64,000 nucleotides of DNA from Acanthosoma haemorrhoidale (Eukaryota; Arthropoda; Insecta; Hemiptera; Acanthosomatidae): the NCBI GenBank assembly GCA_930367205.1, contig OV884012.1, forward strand, positions 59,169,239 through 59,233,238, read 5' to 3'. Under the pieces are notes generated by a model. It was not told where the DNA came from. It did no database searches and was given only the letters and a program-made list of their open reading frames with translations. A program made the position numbers and the translations under genes. Shown here one piece after another: positions 35,761 to 47,102 of the stretch (position 1 is its first letter; every line of letters starts with the position of its first letter).

Positions 35761-36430
35761 TTTATTGTGCTAAAATTACAATCTGCCTTGCTAGGCAATA
35801 AGTAATTAAGATATACTATCATTCATACCATATTTACAATTCATCATTCACTTGCTTATTCATACAATTCAGGACATGATTGGAGAAACTGGCCATTGCC
35901 AGGACTCCCACTGTCACGCGATTACAGTAGGTCACGAGGCCACTGCCGTTTCAGTCTCCGAGGAGGATTATAGGGATGAGTGGCGCAGTGCAATGACTGT
36001 GCTACAGGATTAGGGTGGTTGGAAAGGCTACTGTGGGATTTCATAAACTTGGAAGGGATGAGCTAGAATGTAGGGTATATTAAGGCCGTTATGAAGGGTT
36101 TTGTTGCTGACATAATAAGGGGCATTTACTATTGTTCTCAGGACTTTTGATTGAAAGGATTGGATACGCTTGACGTTCGACTTTTTTGCTGTCCCCCATA
36201 GCTCTATTCCGTATGTCCAGATTGGTTTAAGTATAACTTTGTAGATTAGTAGTTTATTTTCTATTGAGAGATGGGATGTCCTTTGTCTTTTTAGTCTCGT
36301 ATGTGGGTTCCAGGTCAGTCGTTTGTCGAGATGGAAGCCTAAGTACCGTACTGTCTCGGATACAGGGAGAGGAATAGAATTAAAATAAACTAGTGGACAA
36401 GACTTGCGACAAAGGGTGAAGGTAATGTGG
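35761..36430 (-). mobile_element. JA LINE copy with internal deletion
   Basis: Same orientation and order as the other JA copies. Compared with 61900-63175 it lacks the stretch between ATTCATACAAT (35858-35868) and TCAGGACATGATT (35869 on), and has smaller gaps near 36280. The right edge breaks at about 36430 (GTAATGTGG). It covers the end of the RT gene and the 3' region; no usable frame remains. Confidence 0.85.
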
Positions 36431-36959
36431 TACTTGACAATCCACTACTGAACAAAGCTACGAGCCCCTCATAATGGTGTAAAACTCTGGACGGACCAAG
36501 AAATGAATCAATCTCTAAAATTATAGTTATGAAAATGGCATTTAGCGTAACAACTTCCCAAATATAGAACCCTCTTCAACAAATTGATTGTCGAGATGAC
36601 TGCAAAAAAGTGACGTAGCAGAGTCTTTTTGTATTAATTTGTATTATTACTTGTTTAAACCTATCGCGTAATATTTTGAAAATGGTGTGAATTATTGATT
36701 TCTCGATGTTGTGAATTCGAAGTGATACATGTAGTATCTACTCTTTTGGATGTATAATTTGCAGTACAGGGCTACAGTACTGCTGAAAAAAAATATATAA
36801 AGTTGTGTATAATGTAAATAATTTAACTGTTTTTGTCGGAAACCTGAATATAACTAATTTCACAGATAGCTACGAACTCATATCTCAATATGATTTATTA
36901 CCATAATCATAGCTGCTTTTGCGAGATGTCTTAAAAATCCGATCATGGACAATTGACTT
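36431..36959. other. AT-rich spacer, nothing recognised
   Basis: No frame, repeat or RNA feature seen. Confidence 0.5.
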
Positions 36960-37290
36960 TTCCCTAGTACTAAGTATCCCTGTGACTATTTACGCTGGTA
37001 GATAAAACATCTGCATCTTGCTATTTCCTGCCCATTTTGCCCGCTGGTGCAGTTATTAACACTTCATTGATTCTCCGGCAGTAGATAGGAGGGGACCGTG
37101 TTGCAAGCAGCAGAAGCAGCCGGCATATTACTCCTGTCCTGCCGGCAATGGCCCATGATCCCTCACCCTATTATGTAATTAGGACTCTTTATCCGCAAAC
37201 AAACAACTTACCAGCCATCCATAAATCATAAGGCTCATTGTCGTCCGGACCCACGCATCCTCTTCACCGCTCCTCTTCTATTGATTTTTG
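36960..37290. other. GC-richer non-coding island
   Basis: Balanced composition in AT-rich surroundings, no frame, and homeodomain-type words such as TATGTAATTAGG (37173-37184) and ATAAATCA (37221-37228). These words are common by chance in AT-rich DNA, so they do not prove an enhancer. The island is listed as a candidate only. Confidence 0.35.
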
Positions 37291-37586
37291 AGCACGACGA
37301 TGCTATTTTGGGGTGTTTATCTTTGACACAAAGCCTACTAAATAAAATAAAGGGGGTGTGTGTATAGAGGTTGTAAATATTAAATGTTTGGATAGAGATT
37401 GGAAGTAATAAGTAATAAATATTATATTTTTCATAAATGATATTCAACAAAATAAACATACGTACATGTTTTGTGAAAATTATAAATGAAAAAAGTTGAC
37501 TCAGAATTTATTAGCTGACACGCCTTTCAAAATTGAAACCACGCAAGAACAAATGATGTCCTCTAACAGTTGAATAGATATAGAAA

Positions 37587-37672
37587 CTTCTTTATTGTGA
37601 TAAAATACAATGTGCCTTATTGGGCAATAATTAATTGTAATAAATGTTCTCATTCATACTATATTTACAACA
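37587..37672 (-). mobile_element. JA LINE, 3'-end fragment
   Basis: Only about 85 bp of the JA 3' end remains (TTTATTGTGATAAAAT through CATACTATATTTACAA). It stops abruptly at 37670-37673, where a plus-strand JB 3' end begins. Confidence 0.8.
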
Positions 37673-37673
37673 A

Positions 37674-37754
37674 TAGATTCACCTGAGGATCTATAACTTT
37701 ATATAATTATCTGGAAATTTAAAGGGGCTATGAAAGAAAAAAAAAAAAAAAAAA
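37674..37754 (+). mobile_element. JB LINE, 3'-end fragment with poly-A
   Basis: CCTGAGGATCTATAA, TATATAATTATCTG and AAAGGGGCTATGAA match the JB 3' ends at 40130-40185 and the complement near 6912-6965. It ends in an A run (37737-37754). It joins the JA fragment 5' end to 5' end with no spacer. Confidence 0.8.
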
Positions 37755-38539
37755 TATTTACAACTTTTATTAACTCGTCTCCAACTCCTGATGAGATACT
37801 GAAGGGATTAGTAGAAATTCAAAAATATTCCAGAAAATAAGTTTTGTGAGCCACCAATACAAATCACGTATTTAATGTCAATAAACCCTGCTATGTGAAT
37901 ATGTTTCCTTTTAATTTTTTTTTTTTTACTTTTGAAATGAATATTATTAATGATAAAATAAAATGTATTTTGGATCAAAAATACTTTGTGATTTTTTTCA
38001 AAATTTCAAGCTGTTATTTAAGAAACGCAGCCCTGTAAGTATATTTCGAAATAGTTTTTTTCACTTTTTAGGTCCTGTATATCTTCGCCCATTGGTCAAT
38101 CGAGCTGGCTCTCAATTCCACTTTTAAATTGGATACCCCCACTACCTCTCCCAATTTGACTTGAAATATCAGTCGGGTTTGTTTTATACATGCCTCTTAG
38201 CAATTGACATAATATTTAGAATAGAATAGAAATAAAGTTAGGAAGAAAAAACATTATTCCGGGACTGATTCTCCTATGAATAAAATTAATGTTAAGATGA
38301 GAAATGCACATAAAAAGAACAATCAAATCATAATAAAAGAATAATGGCCATGTTAAATTAAGTTTGAACCTCTAAAGGAAATGTAAAAAATATGAAATAG
38401 AATTGGATATTGTTTAACTGTTATTACTAAATAAAGCCATTGATAGATCCACCTAAAAAAAAAAATTAATTAATACAAAAAAAAAGTAAAATACAAACTG
38501 GCAGCCAACATCTATCAATATATATTATTCAATTAAATA
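37755..38539. other. AT-rich spacer, nothing recognised
   Basis: T runs near 37917-37927 and A runs near 38455-38483 only. Confidence 0.5.
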
Positions 38540-39711
38540 AGCATGTTAAATAAAAGTCAGAAAGTGTATGAATGAATCGTTCCCAGACTAACAGTCGTCT
38601 CTTTGGATGGTGAGAAGGTTTTGGAATAGGTGGGCTTTGGAATAGCTCCGGGAGTGGACTGAGGGCTCTAAACTAATGTATGTATAAAGGGGCTATATGA
38701 ATTGATAGTTTGAAAAAGGAATGAATCGCGAAAATATTTTGCACGGAAGGAGTGGACGTGATGAGCAACCCTGCATTGGCATAGAGGTGAGAGACATGGG
38801 AACGTCGCGAAGTTCCTCAGATAAACCTAACTAAGCAATTCACATTAACGTTTCCTTTAGTCCAACTTAGAGACCCTAACTCCACACAACCATAGTGAGG
38901 GAAAATGAGGGAGGACACAAGGAGTTGACGAGAGCGATGTAATAGTTTCAGGGTATTTATTGACCGACGGGAAATTTGGGAGATATGCTGCTTCCAAGAC
39001 AAGGTTTGGCCAATAGTTATCCCTACCTAGGCTTTTAACGAGGGAGCAGAAAGTGATGAGATAGCTATTATCGGTTAAAGCGGAAAAGTAGGCAAGGGAT
39101 CTGAGAAGGAAACTGAGTCTACAACAATTGCCGTGGGTTTTGCTGCCTTTAACCTCAGTTTATTCTGGTTTACCCAAAAACTGACGCAATCTAGGTTTCC
39201 CTGAATCTTTGCAATCGCAGGTAAAAAATCGGAGTGGGGAAGGATATGTATATTTGGGAGTCGTCAGCGTTCAGATGATGGGAACAATGGTGAATAGAGT
39301 TAGGATGATCGTTTATGTAACAACTAAAAAGAAGGGAAGACATTCTCGATCCCTGGGAAAAAGTGTAGGAAGCAGATAGGGGTTGATAAGGGGTAGTAAC
39401 GACTTGTGAACAGTTGGAGAGGAATGGTCGAAACCAGCGGTTAGAGCTATTGAAGAAGGTTAACGATTCAACTTGGATAGAAGAACAGCGTGGTCTATGG
39501 TATCAAATAATTTGAGAAATATAGGGAAATTTGAACAGTTAATTTTTGTTGATCAATAGCAGCATGTCGTAATACCACTATTGCACTAGCTAGTGCAGAT
39601 TGTGTGGGGTAACCAGAAACCAGCTTGGAAAGAAAGGTTCAAGGAGTTGGGACTGCTCAAGGAAATCGGAGATTTGTGATTGAACTATTCATTCAAGGAT
39701 TTAGAGAGGTT
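38540..39711 (-). mobile_element. LINE-C (LC) copy, RT region to 3' end
   Basis: Read on the minus strand the remnants follow the order of a LINE RT: SGYPTQSALASAIVVL near 39590-39640 (the box reading GFR.GHST in related elements), then AIAKIQGNLDCVSFW and NQNKLRLKAAKPTAIVV near 39110-39215 (helix after the catalytic box), SWKQHISQISRR and SSLIFPHYGCVELGSL (38870-39000), and GTSRRSHVSHLYANAG (38770-38830). The catalytic Asp box itself is not readable. Stops and frameshifts are frequent. The right edge is cut at 39711, where a plus-strand JB copy starts. Confidence 0.7.
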
Positions 39712-40197
39712 AGAAATGATGGTCCGACATACCTCTTTTGAGAGGTTGAAGAACGCTGACCTGCACCCATTGCTTGGTGTGCGTTCTTGGGTGGTCGGTG
39801 GGTGAGTTCATCCGCCGGAGACACATTAAGTTTTTTGACTCGTTGCAGCACCTGACAAATCCAGTGTTTAACACTATGACCCCACCACCCCTCCCGCCTC
39901 GATGGCAACAGACTGTCGGGGAAAAATTAGGATAAGAATTAGTATGTAAGTTAGTTTTAAGGTTGATCAAAAAGGTGAGCCCCATCACCTTATTAGTCAG
40001 TTTAGTCTAGTCACGTATAATGTATATCATTATGCTTGTTTATTCGATTATGTAATTTCTATACAATAACAAAACCTGTATATAATGTAGTGATGCTACA
40101 GGAAATACAGAATAATTTGTAAATGGATTCCCCTGAGGATCTATAATTGTATATAATTGTCTGTAAGTTTAAAGGGGCTATGAAGAAAAAAAAAACA
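39712..40197 (+). mobile_element. JB LINE, 5'-truncated copy with poly-A
   Basis: The plus strand starts in the last part of the RT protein (MVRHTSFERLKNADLHPLLG), then passes through a frameshift and the closing region to the JB 3' UTR and an A run (about 40186-40195). It is close in sequence to the JB element at 6899-7385, in the opposite orientation. It is a typical 5'-truncated insertion, placed exactly at the edge of the LC copy. ORFs on the other strand here (39693-39988) are shadows. Confidence 0.85.
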
Positions 40198-40295
40198 GGT
40201 ACTGCTAGTACAAGGATCCGCTCAACCCATATATCCCTTTATTTTTCCCTCATCCTTAATCTTATAATTAGAGAGCTAAGAAAAAAAAAAAGAAG
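40194..40295. repeat. repeat R7, copy 2, with R6-like end
   Basis: GTACTGCTAGTACAAGG, ATCCGCTCAACCC and TTATTTTTCCC match 11859-11930. The end, AGAGAGCTAAG plus an A run (40270-40291), resembles the tail of R6. R6 and R7 may therefore share a 3' end. Confidence 0.4.
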
Positions 40296-40568
40296 TATTT
40301 ACGTAATAATATCGAGAACAGGTGGTTTCTGAAGAAGAACAGAGAACTGCGACCGGTGATACACGCTCTCACAACCCAGATCACATCTCTGAAGGCCCAT
40401 TGGAAGAGCTCTATATGGGGTGACCGTCTCCACAGTCTATAAGAGTAACTACAGTAAGGCTTCTGACGGCCGGTGAAGACCGCTGTAACGAAGAGGAATA
40501 CATCCAGGCTGGAAGACAACGGGCAGTCTATACCCATAAAATTGTTTTCAATTTTACAAATGTAGATT

Positions 40569-41625
40569 TTTTTTTTACTGCATTGCATACATTTTAAGCA
40601 GTTATTGACTTAACAACTAACAAATCTTTATGTGGTTAAAAGTTATATAAAGTGAAATGGGACTAGGTGATGGGGCACACCTTCAGGTTACAATAAGGGA
40701 AAACTAAAGCAAAACTTCCAAACTAACTTGAAAACTATAACGTTCCTGCCTCGACTGCTTGCTGTCATCGATGGGGGAATGGGAGGGTAGTAATCGTGTT
40801 GAACACGGGGTTTGTCATGTGTTGTAGGGAGTCAAAGAATTTGATATGTCTACGGTGAATGAACTCATGCACCGTAGGCAGCTCAAAGTCCTCGTGTAGC
40901 TCACTGTTTCTCCGCTGCTCGGAAGTAGTGTGTCTGACAACTTTCATGAGGATTCCGTTCTGAAATTGTTGGAGTCGTTTTGCTGCCGCTTCAGTCAAAT
41001 GACTAAAAAGTGGTGCACCGTACAGCAGAGCAGGCCTGAGTACAATTTTATATATCATTAGCTTAAGGCGTGATAAATTGGGCGATGTTAGAAGATGGGT
41101 AAGCCGGTAAGACTTCGTACGTGTTTGCTTTAGTACCCTGGCAAAATGGAAGTTAAAATGGAGGAGGTGGTCCATTTTAGCGCCCAGATATACGAGGCTG
41201 TTTGCTGGGGAGTTTTTCTGCGTTGCTACAGTGCATGTAGTAGGCAGTAGACCTTTTCTATTTGGAATGAGAAAATCACGCAGTCAGTCTTACCCGCGTT
41301 TACAGAGATATCTTCCTCAATTTCTTACTGATTTAATTACAGGTTATGTCAGTCTGTTTAAGAGCTAACTTCACGCTTATGGTGTTACTGTACACCGCGA
41401 TGTCGCCAGCGAAAGCAGCAACTGTCGTTTTTTTGTATCGGGCTCCGACAATATCAGGCGTATACACATAAGTACTGGGGATAGCACGACTCCATATGTA
41501 AGTGGCGCAGCTTCCGAGAAGCTATCACCCAACCTCACCCGCAGCTACTTCCTTCCAAGTGAAACCATGTCGTACAGCCACGAGAACTCCACCGTAACCG
41601 ATGACTCTCGGTACCTATTTACCAC
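40569..41625 (-). mobile_element. JB-related LINE with internal deletion
   Basis: Minus-strand copy with a T run (40569-40577, the poly-A), 3' UTR, RT C-terminal frame (40765-41175), a short RT stretch around the catalytic box (41390-41500), and then directly a piece of the endonuclease (GGVLVAVRHGFTWKEV, 41550-41625). The region between endonuclease and the GVxxGSVLSP-type box is gone. The 3' UTR differs from the 6899 copy, so this is a separate subfamily. Confidence 0.75.
40765..41500 (-). pseudogene. JB-related reverse transcriptase remnant
   Basis: The open minus-strand frame of 136 codons (40765-41175) gives LRPALLYGAPLFSHL, then FIHRRHIKFFDSLQHM, homologous to 7163-7560. Upstream, other frames give GVVLSPVLM and AFAGDIAVYSNT. 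The latter is the catalytic box, where the first Asp of FADD has become Gly (FAGD); with that change the enzyme could not work even without the frameshifts. Confidence 0.75.
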
Positions 41626-41639
41626 AATCTGCATACAGT

Positions 41640-42600
41640 GCCAGTTCTCCGCACAAAACAGGAAGTAGATCACATTACTGATGTGATCGTCGACGCCGTG
41701 GACACTGCTATTCCAAAGTACAGCCCCATGCCACTGCCGGTGACCACCTCCAGACTATATTCTGAATGTTATTGCCTTGCGCAATAATTGGAAGAACAAA
41801 TGGTACAGGACCAGAAAACGCCAGGTGAAGGTAGTTGTGAATTCTCTCACACCACAAATCCGAAGCTTGATGAAACTCTGGAATAAAGCAAAGTGGCATG
41901 AGCTATTCCGTAGCACTTAAGGTGATCCCATATAATTATGAAAGCTGTCGAAGACTACAAAAGACAAAAAAATCTGCTGTCCGCCTACACGAAAGTGCAG
42001 CTCTTTTGACCGTGGAGCAACAAGCAAACAAACTGGCTCAACATAGGGATATCAAGGCTAGGACTGGTGACTACCAAAACACCTTCTTTGCTAGAAACAG
42101 AGCAAAACCACATGTTTGTTTCTCCGAAGCAGCTCAAGGTGATTCTTCGCCGGTGTCAGGGAAACCGAACACCAGGGCATAACGGAATACAGACGGTTTT
42201 GTTGAAACAAATGCCGAGGAGAGGAATAGTACAACTCGCATACTTATAAAATTCGTGCATAAGATGACGGTACTTTCCTGACAAATGAAAACAAGCCATC
42301 TTGTTTCCATTGCTCAAGCCAGTAAAGAGCGAAGATCCCCAGCCCACTACCACCCGATCAGTTTATTACCTCAAATGGGGAAAACTTTATTGAATTCTGT
42401 CGAATATTTCTGTGCGGAAAATGACATTTCGCCAGAACAGACTGGATTGAAATTCAGTCCGAGCGCAGAACATTCTCTTATGAAATTACAGACAGAAGCT
42501 AGTAAAAATTTAAAACGAAACGTAGCCATGGCTATGATTTCGCTAGACTTATGGATCCATAGTAAGCACAGATGTAATGTACTCTTACCATAGAGGGAAA
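41640..42600 (+). pseudogene. Jockey-like ORF2 fragment, linker and N-terminal RT
   Basis: The plus strand encodes, in three frames, DHITDVIVDAVDTAIPKYSP (about 41665-41725), LRNNWKNKWYRTRKRQ (41785-41830), TVEQQANKLAQH, then KQLKVILRRCQGNRTPGHNG with the PGHNG box, and ARHYHPISLLPQMGKTL-type SLLP box (42340-42390), ending before the catalytic Asp region. This is the endonuclease-RT linker and first RT blocks of a Jockey-type element. It cannot be assigned to JA or JB, and lies head to head with the minus-strand JB-related copy on its left. Confidence 0.7.
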
Positions 42601-44534
42601 AAGGCTTACTATATTGAGTTACATGAAACAAAGCAAAATGTCACGAAAACCAAAAACCAAATTTCAGCAACTGGTGGTGAAATTATAGGTTATGTAGTCA
42701 CTATCTACTAATAGCGTCAAGTGGTACACAATATCTGATCACAAGAACAGTCCAACATCTTATGTGGGATTCTTGCCAACAAAACATATTTATTTCACAA
42801 TGGAAGGGATATACCCCTTAAGAGTCTCCCAGGTATAATTTCCTCTCTATAAGATAAAAAGCCGATTGAATTTTCGATGCAAAGTGTATAACTTGAAACA
42901 CACGCAAAGGTGATAGAATTCTCACATCCTTTGATTATGATCTCTGATCTCAAACTTTTAATATAACGGATTTTAGAATGACTATCAAGTATGTATTTTC
43001 CTTATTTAAACAATTTTCAACACATCTGTTAAGTATTTTTTGATTCTGAAAGGATGGTGTTTCTACATTCCTGATTTCTAGAGACCAGTGACTTGACACT
43101 GTGTCGGAAGCCTAGGATAGTTAGTAGGATAGTAGGCTAGTAATAAGGATAGTATCCTGCGGCCGACCATACTGGACATGAGAGTGTTGCTCTGTTCAAA
43201 GGTATAGTTTGTCCCAACATATTTAATGTGCAAACTGGATTTTGTGTTTATGTCTTTCAGTCTCTCTTTTATTTTTTTTTCTATTTATATTGTATTTTAG
43301 GTTTTTTGTTTACTTTAATCCAGAAAATCCCGCGTGCACTCAACATCTATTGTGGTTTTATTATAAGTATAGATTTACATCCTTATAGTCACTTTCTTTG
43401 ACCACTTTTAATTATATTTTCCAGGAATGTCATACGAATTGGATCCAAACGAATGGAATCACAGATGACATGCCTGGGAGAAATCCAGAGCTGTGATATT
43501 TTAATAAATGCTTTGAATACGTGCGCTGACAGAAGAGTGAAGGGTATGAGATTTCTTTCCCCGGTCCCCATGGGACATTGTGGCCTTCCAGAGGGAGCGG
43601 ACTTAATCTGGGTTCCGCAGGCCTACCAACCCCCCTTCCTACTATTTAAAAACCACCTCCGACTCCATTGTCTCCTGCTCACAATACTACCCCGATTAAC
43701 CCTCTCTTCTCCGCTCAATCCCACCCTCTCTTTTTCTATAAATCTTTTTCTTCTATCTTCTTCCTCTTTCCTATTCTCTTCTAATTATGATTTTTACTTC
43801 AGCCAATTAACTCTAGTTGTTATAACCAAATAGAAACCCTGCATATTCTTTGGGCAAGAATTAGAATAAACCAAATATAATACATTTTATTCGTGCTCTT
43901 CCGATAACATTTTAGAGTTTTTCAATTTAACGATAATCCTTTGAAATAAGTGCTTATTTAATCTGTACAATGCATTTCTTCCTAGTGTTTTATTTTCAGC
44001 TTAAGCACGTTTGGACGCTGAAACTGCTATATTGTGGTGCTACGTGGAGTTCACGTTGGTGAATGTATAATAGATCAGATTATTGCATTAACCGTCCCTA
44101 CTCCACGGTTTTCAGGAGACTCGTTGCTTCATTATTATGAAAACAGGGGAGTAATGAACTTTATTACAATAATCTGTTGTAGCATAAATATATATAGATA
44201 TATGGTCGTGTACTCTATTTAGCACTGGGAAAAGACAGTTAAAGCATTCAAGAGTCCTTGTGCCATAAAATACCAATATTATAATATCAACGAATAAAAT
44301 ACTCTGGGATGATGTGAGCCTCATTGCTGGTAAAAGTCTAACACACAACCGGCAGCCTAAGGGCGTGGCCAAAAGAAACTAAACTGATGTTATATCATAT
44401 GTGGCGGAGTTTTTGTAGTACTGGGTTTGGCTGTTAGTCCGGGGAAACCAACTTCACACCAATCAGCATGCCAAGTACCGTCACTGGAGAAGGTTCCGTT
44501 CTGATTGGGTCAAGTTATTTCTGACAGTTGTTTT
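42601..44534. other. spacer; one unrecognised ORF after a splice-acceptor-like site
   Basis: TTATATTTTCCAG ending at 43424 is a good splice-acceptor sequence, followed by a plus frame open to 43833 (ATG at 43453). The peptide after about residue 55 is low-complexity and matches no family, and no splice donor is evident. I do not call it a gene. Confidence 0.3.
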
Positions 44535-45220
44535 GGGCGGATTTTAAGTAAAGATTTGATGATGAGAAGGGTGGCTGCAAAATGTGTTCCTTGATTGCTG
44601 ACTGCACAGCAAAAGCGCAGCAAACACAAGCAGAGCATGCTTTGATGAGAGATTTCCAAAATTACGGCACCTTTTTTTCCAAGGTCGTCACAGGTAATCA
44701 TGGTGGTACGAATACGATCCTGATACTAAGCAGCAATCAAGTTAATACAAAACTCCAAATTAGCCTCTCCGCAAAAAAAAAAATCTCGTCAGAAGAGAGC
44801 CTCAAACATTGAGACTCGTTTATTTTTTCATGTGAAAGAATTCGTTCATTCAGAGTTTGTTCTCCTGGGTCAGCCAGTTAACCAGGCTTTTTACTTGGAA
44901 GATTTGAAAAGATTGTGCAAGAGTTTGCGGAGGAAAATGCCTGATTTGTGGCAATCAGCGGCCTGTTTTTCCCTCCACGTCAACGCTCCCGCTCACACAG
45001 CCTTCTCCGTGCACCGATTTTTGACCAAGAATGGTATGAGCACTGTCGCATCCTCCATTAACTCAATCTAGCCCCTGTCACTTTTTTTTATTCCATCGAA
45101 TAGAAGGGCCACGAAAGGAAAGCGTTTTGGGGACGTTGCAGAAGTTAAGGCAAAAAATACGGGGGTGCAGTGGAAAGTACTTTGAAGGAGATTAAAGGTA
45201 CGCCGTCGTATATTAAGCGC
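44535..45220 (+). pseudogene. second mariner transposase remnant
   Basis: The plus strand gives DLMMRRVAAKCVP (about 44550), then FFSKVVTGNHGGTN, KEFVHSEFVLLGQPVNQAFY (44832 on), NAPAHTAFSVHRFLTKN (44982 on) and finally KYFEGD (about 45168-45190). This is the order of a mariner transposase of a different subfamily from 3476-4703. The first catalytic Asp, in TGDE, is Asn (codon 44696-44698), and the second, in HHDNAPAH, is Val (codon 44979-44981). Stops and frame changes are present. The 3' end carries a terminal repeat (45199-45220). The 5' end was not found. Confidence 0.8.
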
Positions 45221-45321
45221 TAAATGATTAATTAAAGTTACTTACTGATCGTGTGATACCGATCTAAGGGTAACTTAAGAAATGCAATAAAAAAGAAATG
45301 CGCTTAATATACGAGGGCGTA
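45199..45321. repeat. inverted repeat between two mariner tails
   Basis: The 22 bp at 45199-45220 (TACGCCGTCGTATATTAAGC and two more) and 45300-45321 are complementary with one mismatch. Similarity extends outward to about 45172 and 45347 as the C-terminal coding ends of two facing mariners. The 79 bp between is unrelated AT-rich sequence. Confidence 0.85.
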
Positions 45322-45450
45322 GCTGTAATCACCTTCAAAATACTTTGCATTCGAGTCAATACCCTCCAATATTTTATTCCACTGTTCATTAATTTAAATT
45401 CCTCTTTAGTGATGCCAGACAGCAACTCCGTATTTAGAGATCTTTTCATG
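45300..45450 (-). pseudogene. third mariner remnant, C-terminal end
   Basis: On the minus strand the sequence gives SLNTELLSGITKEEF, EQWNKILEGIDSNAKYFEGD and the same terminal repeat as the facing copy at 45199-45220. Only the last 50 or so codons are recognisable; sequence to the right of about 45460 is unrelated. Confidence 0.65.
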
Positions 45451-46099
45451 ATGGCCTATAATTAGACCATGGTTTAAAAAGTGAACATTTACAATTTTTG
45501 CGTATTCCCTCTACTCATGTGCTCTTTCCATCGTATCTAACGTTTTCCATATGTTCTTCGATGGAAGCTCTGAACTCTCTTTATTTGATTCTATTAACGC
45601 CTAAAGAATGTTTTATTAGAACTTTCGAACAATTTATTACTCCTACTTGTAGTTTTCCCCCGATATCTGTTGTTAAGTCATCTCAACTTCTCTGAAATAG
45701 GTCCCTAATTAGGAAGACATCGTATTTTATTTTTATTTTTTGTATTTTGATACCACCTTTTAAACTTTGTAAACGTATTCATATCGTAAAGATATGTATA
45801 GTGTTTTGAGGAAAGGAACGTGATTGGTGACAATTGGTTTTGTTAAATAGTGAGACCTAAACACAACTTAAATTTGTCATGTTGGATAAGTAGCGATGTG
45901 GATGTGGAGTGCGTTTGGGAAATCGGGGGATAGGTGCAATAAAGTTAAATTAATTGGAGATTATAAAAAGCTGTTTAAAAGATTGTCCATTAGAGAACAC
46001 AAATTTTTAATCTATTTCTGTTAATGGATGAGTGTGATTTTTTGTGATATAAAAGCTGATGAGTTTTGTGCCAAAATTGGCTTAACGCCAACCCGGATC
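45451..46099. other. spacer, nothing recognised
   Basis: The 65-codon plus ORF at 45498-45695 has no recognisable domain. Confidence 0.5.
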
Positions 46100-46330
46100 A
46101 TATTGCTATTGTATTCAACCTACCACCCACCCTCTGTTGTAAATTGTAAGCTTCCCTGACCGTTGAACTGAATCTATGCCAGCCCGCATTTGTAACATTG
46201 GCATAAAAACGAGTCCTAACAGCCGGTGTTTAACATGGCCCTTTAATATGATTAAATATTATAGGGCATAAATGTCTGAGAAGTGAATGGGCAGATTTGG
46301 CCAGCTGGTTTAACCACTTGACCGGACCCT
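46100..46330. other. GC-richer island with an inverted repeat
   Basis: Balanced composition, no frame. 46238-46249 (GCCCTTTAATAT) and 46256-46267 (ATATTATAGGGC) are inverted with one mismatch around GATTAA. Candidate regulatory element only. Confidence 0.35.
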
Positions 46331-46609
46331 CTGCCGGCTAAGATCTAATTTTAAGGAAACCTTTTTACTGCCGGCACTAAATTTAAGCTTAACTGAGTTG
46401 TTTCCATTTTATGTTTTGAGTCGTTTGTATTTATAAGGAGATGGCTATCCCAGGAAATTGTTAACGATAAATCGTTATTTGTATGCACCCGTAGGTTCTT
46501 TCTTCACTTATCCTGTTATCGACCTCAATATTCTTTTTAATAATCATGTGTACGTATTTTTACGTCTTGTTCTTTATTTGGGTAGCTAAATTTCATTAAT
46601 ATAATTGTT

Positions 46610-46780
46610 ATTTTTTTTTTTCTTAGCTCTCAAACTTATAAAATAGGATGGGAAAATTATTTTGGGCTAATGAGTGCCTTTCACTAAGGGGAGTCCCCCA
46701 TTTGAAGGATGTATGAGAAGGATATAGGGTGTGGAACTAAAGGAGGCGGGTGGAATCAGGAAGGTAGTGAGAGTCTACCG
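46610..46780 (-). mobile_element. SINE-like repeat R6, copy 2
   Basis: Reverse complement of 30430-30628. The T run at 46610-46621 is its poly-A tail. Small gaps relative to the other copy lie near the tail and at the CCTTT block. Confidence 0.7.
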
Positions 46781-46963
46781 GTAATTGTTATATCATAATT
46801 ATTCTAGCTATATTATACGGTATAAATCGACTCAATGCGAATAAGAAACGGTTATTATTTAAACGCTGCTAACAATAAAAGACATAAAGTGTATTTTAAC
46901 TCTTGAAATGATCCTTACTCGCTCGCTAGACTACCCTCTGGAATTCTCTTGTTATATGCTCGA

Positions 46964-46976
46964 CCCCCCCCCCCCC
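46964..46976. repeat. poly-C tract (13)
   Basis: Uninterrupted C run with CGA on each side. Confidence 0.9.
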
Positions 46977-47102
46977 GATATGGGGAACGTAGTGTAAAAT
47001 TTAATTTAATATAAAAGTTGTAATATTAAGAGGTAGAGGTGGGCTAGATTTAGCAAGCTAGAAAGTTAGCAATAGCCACTAAGGTACGACTATGAGGTAT
47101 AG

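Noticed and set aside
22909..37228. Hox-PBC type words (TGATTTAT and relatives) in several islands
   Set aside because: At this base composition about nine copies of such an 8-mer are expected in 64 kb, so their presence says nothing.
43425..43833. possible exon after a splice-acceptor-like site
   Set aside because: The peptide matches no family, the last half is low-complexity, and no donor site is evident.
26535..46976. two poly-C tracts with CGA flanks as a regulatory pair
   Set aside because: Three-base flanks are too short to mean anything beyond simple-sequence growth.
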